Shown piece by piece: positions 1 to 12,900 of a DNA stretch of 64,000 nt; position 1 is the first letter of the stretch; each line of letters begins with the position of its first letter. A model generated the notes under the pieces. That model ran no database searches. It was not told where the DNA came from and saw nothing but the letters and a program-made list of their open reading frames with translations. The stretch is from Sphagnum compactum (lineage: Eukaryota; Bryophyta; Sphagnopsida; Sphagnales), in contig OZ234500.1 in assembly GCA_965153455.1 (NCBI GenBank), positions 6,820,001 through 6,884,000 on the forward strand, written 5' to 3'. Made by a program: the position numbers and the translations under genes.

Positions 1-1902
1 TCTTCATTCACGGCTTCGCCCTTGACATGGCAATTGCATGGCTTATTCACCAACTACGAGTGCACCCAAAGCCACGTCCTTCTCTCTCCTTGTCCAGAAG
101 CCCAATCTTTACGTCTTCATGTGAACGGAAAAAAACTTGGCCCACCATAGGGAAAAAGGCATACGTGGAGACTACATGGCATGGCCAAACCTATAGCGTC
201 TTTTTTGCTTGGCTACTGAAATACTACAACCCAGGAAGCAAAGGTGTTCGTTCGTGAGTGGTCTGTTTCTCTACTGCGGTAACTCTGACCAGACCTTGTG
301 GTCGGCCACGTAGTTACTAGTAAGTGACGTAAAGTGAGAAAAAGTTGTTTTGGAAGCATCCAAGGCGGAAAAGCAGGACACTCGTCTGCACACACACACC
401 ACAGTTGATAGCGTATCCCAGTTCATTACGTAACTTGATGAGCTATTGAACCTCATTTTTCCCTCTTGTTCCATGGAGTCCATAGCCAACCAAGCACCCT
501 CACATTCGCAATGCTCATAGTTTTGAAACCAAAACCAGCTAATCGCGTAATGTCTCTGCCCTAGAGTGTATGGATATTATTTAATCTATGTGATGATATT
601 GTGGAACATTATTTGACAATTTGAGTGCAAAATATATTGGCTTGATAGTGCATATCTTGCATTCCGTTTTAAGTTTTGGATGCATGATTTTCAAAGAATT
701 TGATGCATGAGAGGATAATATATTCTAGAATGTCTTTAGAAAAAAGGCCTTGAATTCCTATTCAACCCCACAACTTGTGAACATTAAGACAAAAATTATT
801 AAACAAAATTTCAAATAGATTCTAATTTAATGCCATGTGCAAGAATAAACTAGGTACAAAGTGCACTCACCCATTAAACAAGCTCACTTACGCTAATCAT
901 CACCATTAAGTTTGGGACATATAATGGAGTTTCATAGTTCAATTAGCCTCGAAAAGTTATTTGATGGGCACAACACTCTTTAGCATCTTTTATATACATT
1001 GGGCAACAAACACCTACACAACAATAAGCACAAATGGCTTGCATACCTTTAGTTTTGGAGCACATTTTGTTTAGGGCAATTCTTAGTTTGACAAGTTGCA
1101 AGTGATAATGGTAGCAACACATGCTCTAGTCTTTCATAAGCTTCACAAACCATGGTTTTAAGGTGGAGAAGGTTGTGAGTCCTTTTGACACATTAAGTTG
1201 TTTTTCCTTATAAATTGTGAGTTTAGTTGCAACACAAATTATGGGAATTAAATTCTTATGTGAGTAGGGTTCTAGCTTTATGATTAACTCCTAAACACAT
1301 TGTAATGAAAAACACATCTCATTTCAAAAGCACAAATTGTTTTTACACATTCTTGCAAAAGTTTTCAGAGTCAACTAAAAGATAATAGATGAAATCAAAT
1401 CTAAGCAATGAAAATTGCAACAAGGTGTACTCTTTTAACTACCATTCATAAGGCCAAAAATAAACTTGATCATTGTACGTGCATAGAAACCATAAGCATC
1501 CTATGCATGTTCTCCCAAGTAACCAAACAATTTAATATAAATGATTCATTTGGGACACCTACAAAAGATGGGTGGGATATTCTATGGTTTAGTTCCCCCA
1601 TCCTTTTCTTGCAAACCTTCTTCCAATTCAGACATATGGTTGTTTCTATAGTCCACCACTCCGCAACAAGAGCTTTGACCTTTGTTGAAAGAACATATGA
1701 TTATGGATTTTTGGATTATGGATCTTTCAATGGATTAATTTTTAAAAAAAGTGATTTGTTTTGCCAATAATGAGTAAATAAAATAAGGATATTTCATGTT
1801 GACAAAGTCATATGCAATGGTGGGAAATGAACAACATGCAAAAATTAGTTGAATTCCTACCTTAAGGAATCCAATTGAAAGAAAGCTAAAACAAAGTGAA
1901 GG
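1..1902. other. Intergenic, no recognised gene
   Basis: I see no conserved protein or RNA gene. Open frames on both strands are short and look like chance (for example 1408-1770, 120 codons, no recognisable motif). The base composition is AT-rich plant intergenic sequence. Confidence 0.6.
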
Positions 1903-2142
1903 AGGGTTATATTCTCAAACTAGATCTTGCAGCAACAAAGAAAAAAAGGTGTTGTCATGGGGGATATTCTTAAACTGGGCATAAAAGAATTGACATCACA
2001 TGTTGGTGAATGACATTACATGAGGGTTATATTCTCAAACTAGATCTTGCAGCAACAAAGAAAAAAAGGTGTTGTCATGGGGGATATTCTTAAACTGGGC
2101 ATAAAAGAATTGACATCACATGTTGGTGAATGACATTACATG
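1903..2142. repeat. Exact 2 x 120-bp tandem duplication
   Basis: The block at 1903-2022 is repeated at 2023-2142 with no difference that I can see. Both copies begin with AGGGTTATATTCTC and end with GACATTACATG. The identity suggests a recent duplication by unequal exchange or slippage, or an assembly duplication. No gene lies in it. Confidence 0.9.
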
Positions 2143-3768
2143 TTGATAACATCACATCAAAAGTTGAATTATATAACTACCTTGGAGATGTCAAGTGCAA
2201 ACTCCGATACGCATGTGAAAAACAACCAGGTGGAATCCATAGACAACAAACCACCAATTTGTTGCCCAATCCAAAGGGCCCTAGTTAGATTTCAAGGTCA
2301 ATCAGCCTTCCCAACATATGCACTAATAGTTAGTATATTGCCTCAACTACAAGGAACATAGATCACATAAAATATTAAGAAGGAAATAAGTTCAAATTCT
2401 CATGTGAAGCCATTCATGCAGAATAGTTTGGCCAATGGAAAATGAACAAAGATTGACCAATTGAAGCTTTATTTATAAATATTAAGAGGGATATCTTCAA
2501 TTGATGTAGTAAGTGGGAAAGTATTTCCAATTATTGAATCCAAGATGAGATTCATAAAGCTTACAACCAACATTACCAGTTGCTGAGAACTAGAGAAATA
2601 ATATATTAGAAAATGCGCAACACCATGTATGAAGGATCTATTATGTTGTCCAATGTCACTCCAATTGCCAAAGTAGTTGGAAAGCATGGCCATCAACTTG
2701 CAAGTGGTTGTGAGTTAAATTTCCCATCAAGCCATGCTAAGTGTTCATTATTACAATCTACCCAAATATAGGAGGGGTCATCCAAAAGATCATCATGGCA
2801 TCCACTTAACTATTCATAGTGGGAAAGCTAACTTTCTCTTTGGCAGTTGCCCAAAGTCATCTTTCTAAGCTAGGTAAATACCTAATTACACTAGAACTTT
2901 AGAAAATATGTTAGGGTCTGTGGACACTAGAAAGGCGACATACCCAAAAGCATCCATCTTTTATTTCAACATTTGTCTTTCAAGACTTCATATTGTTACT
3001 TAGGTGATAGCGAACCCCAAAAAAAAAGCTTCATATCTTTGGAGTTGAACTTCTTGCTCCCCAAGTGGTGTGGACACTTTGATTGATGCCAAGGACAAGA
3101 ATTGTATGTTCCAAATGGCAAAATGATGGAAGGTGATGGTATGGGAAGATGGCAGAATGCAATGTTTTGCCCAAAGGAAGACATTGAACTCACATGCAAC
3201 ATGAACATCAACTGGGCAGGCCTATTCAGGTCGAAGACTTCATTCTTCAGGGCTGTACTGTTTTCCTATGCCCTTTTCTGCCTCTTTTTACTTTGCTTAC
3301 AAGGGAGAATGGAGGGGTCCTGTGGGGTCTACCAGACCTGGTGCCAAGACCTATCATCAACAAGACCATTCTGCAAAATTAACATGACCATTATGCAAAT
3401 CCACATGAACATTATGCAAATCCGCTGAAAGGCCATTACATAATGGACTGTGCCAGGTCCAGGTCAATGTGGCCAGTGAGGTGCCTGTGAGAAATTTGGG
3501 CAAGCCTATATTTGGGAACGGGCACCAAAACAGGCACAATGGCTGGTACTGGGCTTGCTCCATAATACATTATGGTATGTTAGTCTACACCCATTTCCTC
3601 ATGTTGATCATTTTCCCTTCCCTTTTGTTCCCCAAAACATGTCTTTCAGTTCCCTGGGATCGAGAATCTTCTTAGTCAACTTCTTGGGCACAAATAGACA
3701 ACAGAGTGTTGAACAAGATGCTGACCTGATGAGAAAGCCCACTTGTGTTTTACTCATAGTTCAAAAGT
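2143..3768. other. Intergenic; downstream flank of the zinc-knuckle gene
   Basis: No gene is recognised. The part next to 3768 should contain the 3' UTR of the minus-strand zinc-knuckle gene, but I cannot place its polyadenylation site. Plus-strand frames at 3102-3428 and 3555-4052 are not family members; the latter runs antisense to the zinc-knuckle last exon. Confidence 0.5.
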
Positions 3769-6700
3769 TTAGGGCTTGTTGTGTACATTGTCATGTGCAT
3801 TCTGTGGACATGTTCTGCGAGTGTGACCAACCTGATGACATATTCCACACTTGTACCTACCACGTTTATCACCCTTGGTTTCTGCTCTTTCTGGGCAATT
3901 TGTTCTTCGATGACCGGGTTTCTTACAAAGACTGCAGCAATACTGGCGATGTGGACTCACAAAATCCTTTTTCCTATAGCCAAGGTCTGGACAATAGTGC
4001 CTTCGATGACCCTCTTGCCCACAATGTTTGCAGAAGAAAGGTACACCTGTGAGAAGGATGTTAACACCAGTCAAACACTAAATTAGAATCAGAGTTTCGA
4101 ATGATAGTGCAAGAACAACATTGATATGGTTTTAAAATGTGGTCATCAAGTCAAGAACCTGACACACAATTCAAAAAGCCTTGGATCATAAGAAAAACTA
4201 CACTTCTCTACAGCAGTAATTCAAATGGCAAAATGGGTGGTGAGGAAAACCTTTCATTTGAAGCCCACGCATTCTGCGGTTTTCTGGGTTCATGAAAAAC
4301 AGCTTTTGTTTGTTTGAAATGTTTAGCCTTGATGATTCTGTTCTCTTGGTTCTCTACATGTCCACAGAAAGCAATTGCGAAATAAGCTGACAACAGCATA
4401 TACCAATTAAGTTACTGCATACTACAATAAAATCTGTAAGCAGTTCTGTGTAAGTGAGAGACAAGGAGCTTGCCTTCATAGCATCTACCATGCGGGCATG
4501 CATTTCAGGATCTTGATGCTGCTTTTTCACCCGCCTGCTGATTGCTCCAGTCCTCTTCTCCAGCGCCTACTCTCATGCAAGGGGAAGGATAAGGACAAGG
4601 GACCACAAAAGCCCACAAGGGTAAAATCCTATACATATCAACAGTTCAACATTAATTCTTTCACCATTCCCCCAGAACAACAATGTGAAAAGTTTCACAA
4701 CTCTATCATGTATGCTATGAGAATATCCTGCAAAAATTTGTCCCAGAAACAGTTATATTGAAATTACATTGCCCTCTCATAGCTTGTTTGTTTTGAGCGA
4801 TTAGTGTTTGTTGATATCAATCCATTTGGTTTCTGATATTTCATCTTATGAATATGCCTTGTCAAATTGCAAACTCTTATCAAGTTTTGTGGAACTATGA
4901 TGCAGCAGGATGGGGAGCTCTAGAGGCAACCTTCAAAGTGCGGCTAATTCTCTCTCGCACTTCCAAGGTTGGCTGGTAGACTCGCTTTGAATTTCGTTTA
5001 GGAGTGTGTGGAATCTCCATGTGGTCAATGTCTTCATCATCTTCCACATTCAAGGGAGATCTGAAACAAAACAGAGAGAGAAGATTTCTTGTGCAAGTTG
5101 CAATCAAAGATACATAATGTGCTATCAACAGAATTGTGTAAAATACTATGTATATGCATCCTGTCCTATCAATCTGAAAGGAAAACAATAATGCAGAAAA
5201 CATCTAGATGGAAAACAGCATCTCCTCTGATGGAAGAGAGGAGACAAACCGAATATGAGCAGTTTCCCAAGCTGAGTCGTTCACTGATTCCTCCCACACC
5301 ACACATTCTCCAAGGCAGTGTGTGCATGTCATTAATCCCTGTGTCCGGCTCATCTGTCAGGCTCTTGGACAAATCTGAAATTGAAAGAAAGCAGGAATCA
5401 AGAACCTTTTCCAAAGCCACAGCCTTCCTATTTCCTTGATGAAACAGAATAGAAAATTATACAAGAGCTGGAAACCTAGAAAAGTTGAATTCTGCATCAC
5501 CATCTGTATCCACTTCACTTCTGTGGCATCCCCTATCATGACATTCTTTATTAATTATGAATTTCAGGATTCATATCCTCAAGTATCAAACCTATCATCA
5601 CATAGTGGTATTACTATCAACTCAAGAAGTTGCTGATGGCACCATAGGCTGCTCCATATGTTGTTCTGATGCCAACTACACCCCACATCCTAAGGGACCA
5701 AAACTAAACCAAACCCTCTAGCTAGATTCTCAGGTGTGCATTCCTTTACTACTACCACCAGTCATGCATTTCCAGTTGTTTCAAGGATTCAGTGAAAGGA
5801 GATGGGTAACCTGCAACCAGAAATATGGCTAATCACCCTGTTAAACCAACCTTTACATCTACAAGCTTTAGATCCACATAGATTAGACAGACAGACTAGA
5901 AGGATTCAACATCCTCTACACCATATGTGCAAGTAGCTCAACATTCAGAAGCTTACAGGATACAATATACCTTGCCAGAGCAGCGAGGACAATGCTCTTG
6001 CGGGTTACCAAGATTGCATTGATCACAACGCAAATAGCCACGACCCCGGCAGGTTGGGCATGGCATCTCTTTCACATATTGGCCTTCTGATACATACCCT
6101 ATGCTGGGATCTTGGTTGTTCTCCATGTTCTTTCTCCTTTGTAACATGTGCAAATCCCATCATCAATAATACTTTGACACACCTAATGCAATGAAAATTC
6201 ATTTCATGTGCCCAAGCTGAGATAAAAACATCAGGAAGGCTCTCTTCTTGCATTTGCCCACCATTACATGTGCAGCAGGACATACTATTAGAAAGAAAGA
6301 AAAAAGAGCTTGCAGAAGCAGGTATGTGAGAAGCACCTAGAGCGCATGTCTAATCCCAGTCCAAAAAAGTCTTCAAAGGGATCCCAATCAAGCTGATTCC
6401 ATCCAAAATCAGGAAAAAATTCACAGATCAGACTTCAAGACAAAGTAGCACACTCTCCTCTGAAGCTCTCACTGGAGTCATCCAAACAGTTTCTTGCCTG
6501 CTTTCCAGAGGTGGTCATGAGCTTTAACATTGCATTGCTCCCTCACCCACCCAACTCATACAAAACTCTCTTGCCTATCTTGCAACCAATAACTTTTGCA
6601 ACAGAACTGAAATGCTTACTGCAAAATTTGAAGTATGTTCTGAGCTCCCTGCTCCTTTCTTACTATCTTCACTGGATGCTGCAGAGCAGGAAACATTGAA

Positions 6701-6892
6701 GCGCTTTTGGCAACACACTAGCACTCTACAGACACAGAGCTTCAGTTGGATGGGTACTAGTAGTCTCCAGCAGGGTCGCAGAGGCGGAGCATAACAACTT
6801 GTTGACCGTTTTTGCTGGTCTTTGGGTTGTTGGAAACAGGCACACAAGGATGAGGGTGGGGATGAGGATGGTGGAGGGAAGGTAGAGGCCAT
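3769..6892 (-). CDS. DnaJ-like CxxC and CCHC zinc-knuckle protein (At5g20220-like), complete 8-exon gene
   Basis: Exons in transcript order: 6892-6620, 6392-6337, 6136-5971, 5338-5250, 5060-4931, 4566-4474, 4353-4251, 4046-3769. They sum to 1188 nt, 395 residues plus TAA, and all junction phases agree. Residues 1-91 are rich in Ser, Pro and Cys with few acidic residues and look like an organelle, probably plastid, transit peptide. Four CxxC pairs at about 136-139, 147-150, 159-162 and 170-173 (CPTCRGRG, CDQC, CPRC, CTHC) resemble the DnaJ cysteine-rich zinc domain without a J domain. Three CX2CX4HX4C knuckles follow at 309-322, 341-354 and 370-383. From memory, this order, the linker motif KRVYQ and the PENRR motif match the plant family that includes Arabidopsis At5g20220, a protein of similar length. 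The biochemical role is not established; zinc binding and an RNA or protein contact are inferences. The exon 2 acceptor (6393) was chosen by phase and is the least certain junction. Confidence 0.88.
4354..4473 (-). other. Probable GC-AG intron 6 of the zinc-knuckle gene
   Basis: Exon 6 ends in ATGAAG and is followed by GCAAGC, the usual context of the minor GC-AG class. The acceptor is TAG before AGAACC. Using GC keeps phase 0 and lets the residues on both sides (DAMK, then RTKRTESS... to MNPENRR) line up without a gap with the family as I remember it. No GT donor in a comparable position gives the same result. Confidence 0.7.
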
Positions 6893-8762
6893 TGATGCTT
6901 GAAGAAGGAAGGAAGCCTGAGATCAGCAAAAACTTTCTGTGCACAGCACATCCAAGATCAGAAAGCCACATCCCACTCTCTCCACACTGAAGCAGTAAAA
7001 TGTCAAATGTGAAATGTCTCCAGATCTACAACATGTATGATGGTCTGTTATTATTTGACATTGACACAGAAATTCCTGTCTGTGAAGAGCAAGAGGATGA
7101 TGATCATAAAGATTCAAAGCTTATGTACATATCTGTGACATCAGGAGAGTTCTAATGTTTTGTAACCCCTATGGAAAAAACAAAACTATAACTTTAGCAC
7201 AAACAAAAGAGATTCTAAGACAAGAAAGATGAGAGCAGTCTGGTCAGATAGAAAACAGTGCAGGAGCTTGTTGAACATACTACACAGAGATTAGAGATCC
7301 TCTAGACAAAATTAGTTGGGCATATGCATTCCTTCCCAATCACTGGATTAGCTCTAGCTTCCAACATCATGCAGAAATCCATCATGCAGTTGAAATTCCC
7401 ATACTTAAAGTACATCATTAAGCATGATCATTTAATGTTAAATGTATGATCTCTGCATCTAGCAAGAGATAGAAAAGGACTTGCAGTACCTCAGCAGCAG
7501 GACATGCTTGATTTCTGAGCAATTGATTCCTGTTTTTGTCGCATACAATCCATCTGATACCATCATAACAAACCAGTTTGTCAATATTGAGAGCCTAATT
7601 CCACTTGCCCAAGGATCTTCTTTTGATGCTATTGGTAAACACAATATCTTTAGGGATGAATTTCTAGTGGTGAGCTTGTCTACCCTCTCTCCCAGCTCCA
7701 TAACTAATGCTACTAAACTCTGACAAATCATGCTCAAACATTCCAAGCATGTACCCAAAACTCAGGACTCCAACACACATGAATTATCAGCTGCAGCTGT
7801 AATCCTTGTTTGTCTGCTCCCTTTTTTCTAGCAGTCTGGCCACAAGGCTGTGATAAGCAAATTCTAATGAGTACAATCTCTCTATCTCAATGTCTTCACA
7901 GACAAAATCTTAGAGGATTTCAAAGGCAACAAAAGCTATGGGATAAGGTAGCTGAATTCTATCATCCCAGTCCTGGTGTACATGGAACATTTTTGTGGAG
8001 ATCAGTATGCATCCCCAGGGATCTGACAGATTGTGCCAAAGGAACTTCAACATCTTGTGAATTGAAATTGAAGTGTGAGAGCTTGCTCTTGCTGGAGCTT
8101 AGAGGAGGTGCACCAAACACTCAACCTCATGCTTTCCCTTCTTTCTCTTGTTCCATCTAAGTCAGGCACAGCTTCTATGACCACAAGGGTTTGGTGACAC
8201 CACAAGCTTTTTTGCACTCTTTCTCTCTTCCTCTCCCTCTTCATTTCACATGAGTCAAACTCATTCAAAGCTTCATCATACCTTTCTTCCCCTCCTCAAC
8301 GGTCACCCATTTTGATTTTTGTCCACTTGCAGAAGCTCAACCGTCCACAGCTCCTCCTCCTTTCAAAGGTTTGTCTATGCCTCTACCCTCTGTAGCTGTA
8401 AAGCTTCCTATAGAATTGTAATGCCACATAGTAAGGCCTTAGTAACCTTATGAGCAATTCATATGTAGTGTACACAGACAATCTGCAACATCTTGCACTT
8501 GCAATGGCACACAAATGGACTCTTCTTCTGCCTGTAGAAGTCAAGAGCTATACAGTACCTGGAAGACCATCACAGTATCCTCGTCATCTCCCAACTCTTT
8601 CTGATCCCTTGCGCAATAAAGAAATAGTTACGAGTGGCCAATTATTTGCCACTGTTTCCAGGTCGGAATCTCAGGCAGAGTTTTACTCACCGAGGTCCTT
8701 CGAAGGATCTAGCGAAATCTTGGTCCTCAGTAGATGTATTCCAGGATTCGAAGCTCATTCTA
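6893..8762. other. Shared intergenic region between two divergent genes
   Basis: About 2.2 kb separate the start codon of the minus-strand zinc-knuckle gene (6892) from that of TIM13 (9132), so the promoters of both lie here. A 116-codon frame at 7810-8160 has no family resemblance and is probably chance. No transposon ends are obvious. Confidence 0.5.
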
Positions 8763-8807
8763 GGGTTTGAAGCTCAGTTTCGGGTTTGAAGCGTATTTTA
8801 GGGTTTG
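8763..8807 (+). promoter_or_regulatory. Telo-box-like GGGTTTG tandem repeat upstream of TIM13
   Basis: The motif GGGTTTG starts at 8763, 8782 and 8801, exactly 19 bp apart; two of the three copies are preceded by TTTTA or TTCTA, giving TAGGGTTT. It ends about 325 bp before the TIM13 start codon. AAACCCTA or TAGGGTTT telo-boxes are known near transcription starts of many plant housekeeping and organelle-biogenesis genes. Function here is inferred from motif and position only. Confidence 0.5.
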
Positions 8808-9131
8808 TCACTGCTCGTTCAGACTCTCTCTCTCCAGCTTTTTCTCGTGTGCATCTGTTTCCTCGTTGTTTATTTGTTTGTTTATTTGTTTTTTTCCCTG
8901 TCGAGACCTCTCTCTGCTGTCTGCAATACCGTGACTTCGAGCCCCTTTTGAAGTTTGCTTGCGGTTTTCCAAGGACCTAAACTATTATCCTTTCGAGGAC
9001 GTAGGTGATTTTCGTGCGTGCCTTAAAGCTGTGACAAATCCTTGCTGAGAATTTCTTAATTCGTGACCAAGGGCGCTTCCGGCCGGGAAGCTTCTTAGGC
9101 AGAGAGATACGGCGGGTGTAGCTTCTAGACC

Positions 9132-9938
9132 ATGGACCCATTTTCGTCGCCGCCACCGTCGGGATCAGGAGACGGACCTTCAAATGAGGTGGTAATGGAT
9201 CAAGTGAAGCAACAGCTTGCACAAGCTTATGCGGAGGAGTTTTTTGGTGTAAGAAACAATCCTCCTCTTTCTAGATTCCGTGTCTTCTGTTGCATGTACA
9301 TGCGGGAGCAATTTCCTGTAGTACCCTAGGGTTTCATTGCTGAGGCCCGGTTTCCAGTGATTTTTTTTGCATTTGTAGCAGAAGAGTAAAGCTGACTACC
9401 AAACACGTGCAATGCCATCTACGGTAGTTCTGATTTTCATGGTATGGACCAAGATTGATGTGCAAACACAAGCACTTTGAATGTTCTGTTGGATTTTTAT
9501 CTTCAAAACTGTTGTGTCAACAGCAAGGTCCAGCCGAAAGGTTGACATTTCTTGAGCAGATAAAAGCTCCCACTAATGATCAAGTAAAAGCAGACTCATT
9601 GTAGTCCAAAGTTCCAGTTTCACGGTGTCAAAAGTGCAATTGGTTTTTTGGAAGTTGTTACAGATCTGTGTGGCTAATACAAGATGGGTTTGGTGCTCAA
9701 GGGGTCCAAGAGCAATCTTTTCTTCTTCTTCATCTCTAGTTTTTGTCTTTTTTGAAATCAAGCAAGTTTTATGAATGGATGGCAGACGGTGCGAGACAAA
9801 TGCTTTACAAAATGCGTTACAAGACCCAGCACAAGCTTGAGTGGTGGCGAAAGTAGCTGCATTTCCAGATGTGTGGAACGCTACATTGAGGCAACTGGCA
9901 TCATCAGCCGAGCTGTCGTAACATCGTTACCACGATAG
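9132..9938 (+). CDS. TIM13: Mitochondrial import chaperone subunit Tim13, two exons
   Basis: Exon 1 is 9132-9248 and exon 2 is 9786-9938, joined in phase 0 by an intron with donor GTAAGA and acceptor CAG. The product is 89 residues, the usual size of a small Tim protein. It starts MDPFSSPP, as plant TIM13 does, has the conserved run QLAQAYAEE, and carries the twin CX3C pairs C45-x3-C49 and C64-x3-C68 separated by 14 residues. In the mitochondrial intermembrane space, Tim13 pairs with Tim8 in a hexamer that escorts hydrophobic precursors across to the TIM22 or SAM machinery; the cysteines form two disulfides through Mia40. There is no cleavable presequence, as expected. The gene is divergent from the zinc-knuckle gene. 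Confidence 0.95.
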
Positions 9939-12700
9939 TAATCTCCAACTGCATCTCTGCAGGTCAGAATTTACCTGTTTTAGTGTTTTTTGACTTGTTG
10001 GATTAATTAGCAAACTTGTTGCAGACATGATGCAAAGAGGCACATTAATATGCCAGGGCTATTCAAGCTTTAGACATTATACAAACACATGGATGGTTTC
10101 TTCTCCACCTGTGATTCAAAAACTCCACACTGGATTGAAAGTGTTCAGCTGCCAGAGTTGAAGCACAACAAATTTTGTGTATAACTCTTCAGCTCCAACT
10201 TTCTTTTTCTGGTCATTTCAAATCACTCAAAAAAATTTCCTTGCTGGATTGAAAGGGATCAGCTCCCAGAGTTTAAGTACAACAAAACTGTTGAGGTCCA
10301 GTTTTGTTGGGCTGTGTCTTTTCCATCACTCAAATGATGTCATTGATTGGAGAGATTGTTTGGAATCACAGTTTGTGGAGACATTTGACTCTGAGTAGGT
10401 AAATATTTTTGCTGAAAATAATGTTCATTCAGCAGCCCTACAACTGTACTGAAGTTTTCATCAATGTCAATTTCCCAGTCAATAAAATGCCAATAAAAAT
10501 TTGCGACCCCTTTGAGACAAATGAACACTGGTTTCTCACATTTTAATCTTCATTAACAATCTGACACTGCACAAGGATGCTACACAAGAACTGAAACTTC
10601 TAATATCTATTACTTCTCAACTAGTATAGCATTGCTGAGAAATCATGTCTCATACCTTCCAAGGTTTGGGAAATGCCAAGAACAACAACCATGTGACACT
10701 AGTGAAAAGCATGTTGCAGGTGGGTTTTCTCACCAAAATGAACTTCAATCGGAGTGCTGGTCTTTAAATTGTGCTTGAACTTCAATTGGAGTGCTGATCT
10801 TTAAATTGTGCTTTGACATTGATCACCCTTTGTTTTCTGCAGGTTTCATTTATTCTGTAATTGTTATTTTGGTTTCAGTAAAGTTTGAGAAGTAAACCGG
10901 TGTTTTTTTTCCCCAAGAAGGCATCTGTGACAGAATGTTCCAGTTTAAAAAAAAAGATTCGTGTCAATTCAATGCAAAAATTCACCACAAACTTGATCTT
11001 GATGCCAAAGCATTTTTCTTATGCATTGTTCTTGCACATCGGGTACTTCAAGTAATGCTGGCCTAGTTTATGTTGGAAAGGATGGCAGTGTCCCCAAGGA
11101 TAAGGCTAGCATTACTTGAAGTTCGAAAAATTGAGAAGGGAAACTAAGAATGAAAAAAAGAGAAAAAGCATTCTAAAAAAAAGAGAAAAAAGCAGAGTTA
11201 AGCATCATCTCTTGGGATTCTTGTCAAAAGTCATGATGACAATGCAGATTAAAAAAACTCTTAAATGTGCAAAAATTTATATTAGTTCGGGTTCAAACAA
11301 GCCTTGAATATCTTTAAAATGACTTGATGACACTTGACTGTCCCTTCCATGGAGCTTATACATGTAGCCTAGTCTATCCTCTACTGACAAAATTTCATTA
11401 AAAAACGAAATTAAACATGAAATTGATAATAATGTGTTTCTTGAGCGTTTCAATAGCCAGAAGTCAGGGAAAAAAAAACTAAAATAATCACAGATTTCCA
11501 TATTTGATTCAAGTAAGTAACCAAAAACATAAAAAATATGATTAATTTTTAAAAATTTCACATCTGTTTTATATCCAAATTTGGCTAAATCTTCCTATGG
11601 ATGCTCATCACCTGGTTACATGTTCCTATGGATGATTGCTACTTTGTCTACATCAAAAAATTCCCTAAAAACCACACTCTCCCTTGACATGCCCATGATG
11701 CATTGTTACGCGCATCAGAAACATTAGTACATTGCATTACTGGTAGTGTAAAGCTCCAGGGTGGGGCATTCTCAAAATAAAAGGCATGGGATGAGGAGTT
11801 AGCATAGGCTAAAAGAAGTTGATCATCACTGGTAATGCGTAGCAGTGTGGACCTCAAACTTTTATAAATATGTTATCAAAATGATAACAGCTGACCTAGT
11901 CCAAATTTTGAGGTACATAGCACATACAGGACACAACCATCCTCGTACTAGTGAAAGCCTCTTTAAATGGTCTAAGGCTTGCATTATGCCGCGGAGTATC
12001 TCAAGAGTCAGACTTGTATTGGCCCGGTTTACTAAGTATCGATTCACACATCTGTTCTCCTATAAATGGAAGGAAATGTTTTTCGTGTAATGTAGATAGT
12101 GGTTAATAGGACAGTTGCTAATGTGACTTTTGTTCAACAGCACCTGTGGATTCTTCATTTTAATGTTTTAATAATCCTTTTGAAGGACACTGGTGGAGGG
12201 TTCGGTTTGGTGGTTCCCTTTCTTCCTTGTGACCTGCCTCATTTGGGCTGCTTGCTTGTGGGCACTTTGGTCCTTGCCCTTTGTTTCTTTTTCTCTCCCT
12301 TTCTTTGGGTGCTTTTCAGTGTTTTTTTATTGGCGATTTTTTGCAAAAATTCGGCCTGAAAAATGTCATTTCAACTGATACAAAGAATTTTTCATGAAAA
12401 AAATGGTTCAAATCGCCAAATTTCAAAGACAAGAAAACTTCAAATCACCAGATTTTTACAATAAGTTCCAGTAAGTAGCCAAGAATATAGGAGGATCCTG
12501 GGTTTTTTCTACTTTCATATCTGGCATGTAGCCAGAATTGGCTAAATTAGTTTTTGGATGGTTGCCACCTTGGGTACATCACAAAATCCTTAAAAAAAAC
12601 CTTAGTGATTTCTTTTTATAAAGTTTGGCAAGGTTTCATCATTTTGAAGGACACTGGTGACTGTACAAGGCCCTACCAAACTTTATGTGCATTAGAAAAA
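9939..12700. other. Downstream of TIM13; intergenic with no recognised gene
   Basis: The first few hundred bases should hold the TIM13 3' UTR, though no poly(A) site can be fixed. Near 10155 and 10255, related stretches (GGATTGAAAG...GCTGCCAGAGTT and GGATTGAAAG...GCTCCCAGAGTT) form a short degenerate duplication, and a second one lies near 10740-10815. A GGGGCATTC motif at 11763 resembles the palindromic repeat described at 19997. No gene is supported. Confidence 0.5.
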
Positions 12701-12734
12701 CCAAAATAAAAATGCATAAAAATGTCCTTGGTCA

Positions 12735-12900
12735 TGACCAGTGTTGGACGGTTAACCACTTTGGTGGGTTAAAACTGCCAGTTTCGCTTCCTAATACTCG
12801 AATTGGAACCGATTCAAACTGTTCAAACCTAACAATAACTGGAACTGAGGAACCATGAGGATTCGACATAAGAACCTAACCTCGGTTCTCGTCACTATGG
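12735..12900. repeat. GGTTCC-rich dispersed repeat, copy 1
   Basis: The stretch begins CAGTGTTGGACGG and is then rich in GAACC and GGTTC words. The same type of sequence recurs near 30540-31330, 38287-38760, 42600-42850, 43480-43740 and 56058-56275. See the copy at 38287 for the best-defined ends. Confidence 0.55.

Noticed and set aside
3555-4052. 165-codon plus-strand frame, the longest in the window
   Set aside because: It runs antisense to the last exon of the zinc-knuckle gene, whose knuckle motifs are unmistakable on the other strand.
7810-8160. 116-codon plus-strand frame between the two divergent genes
   Set aside because: No domain, no family resemblance, and it lies in the shared promoter region; a frame of this length is expected by chance.
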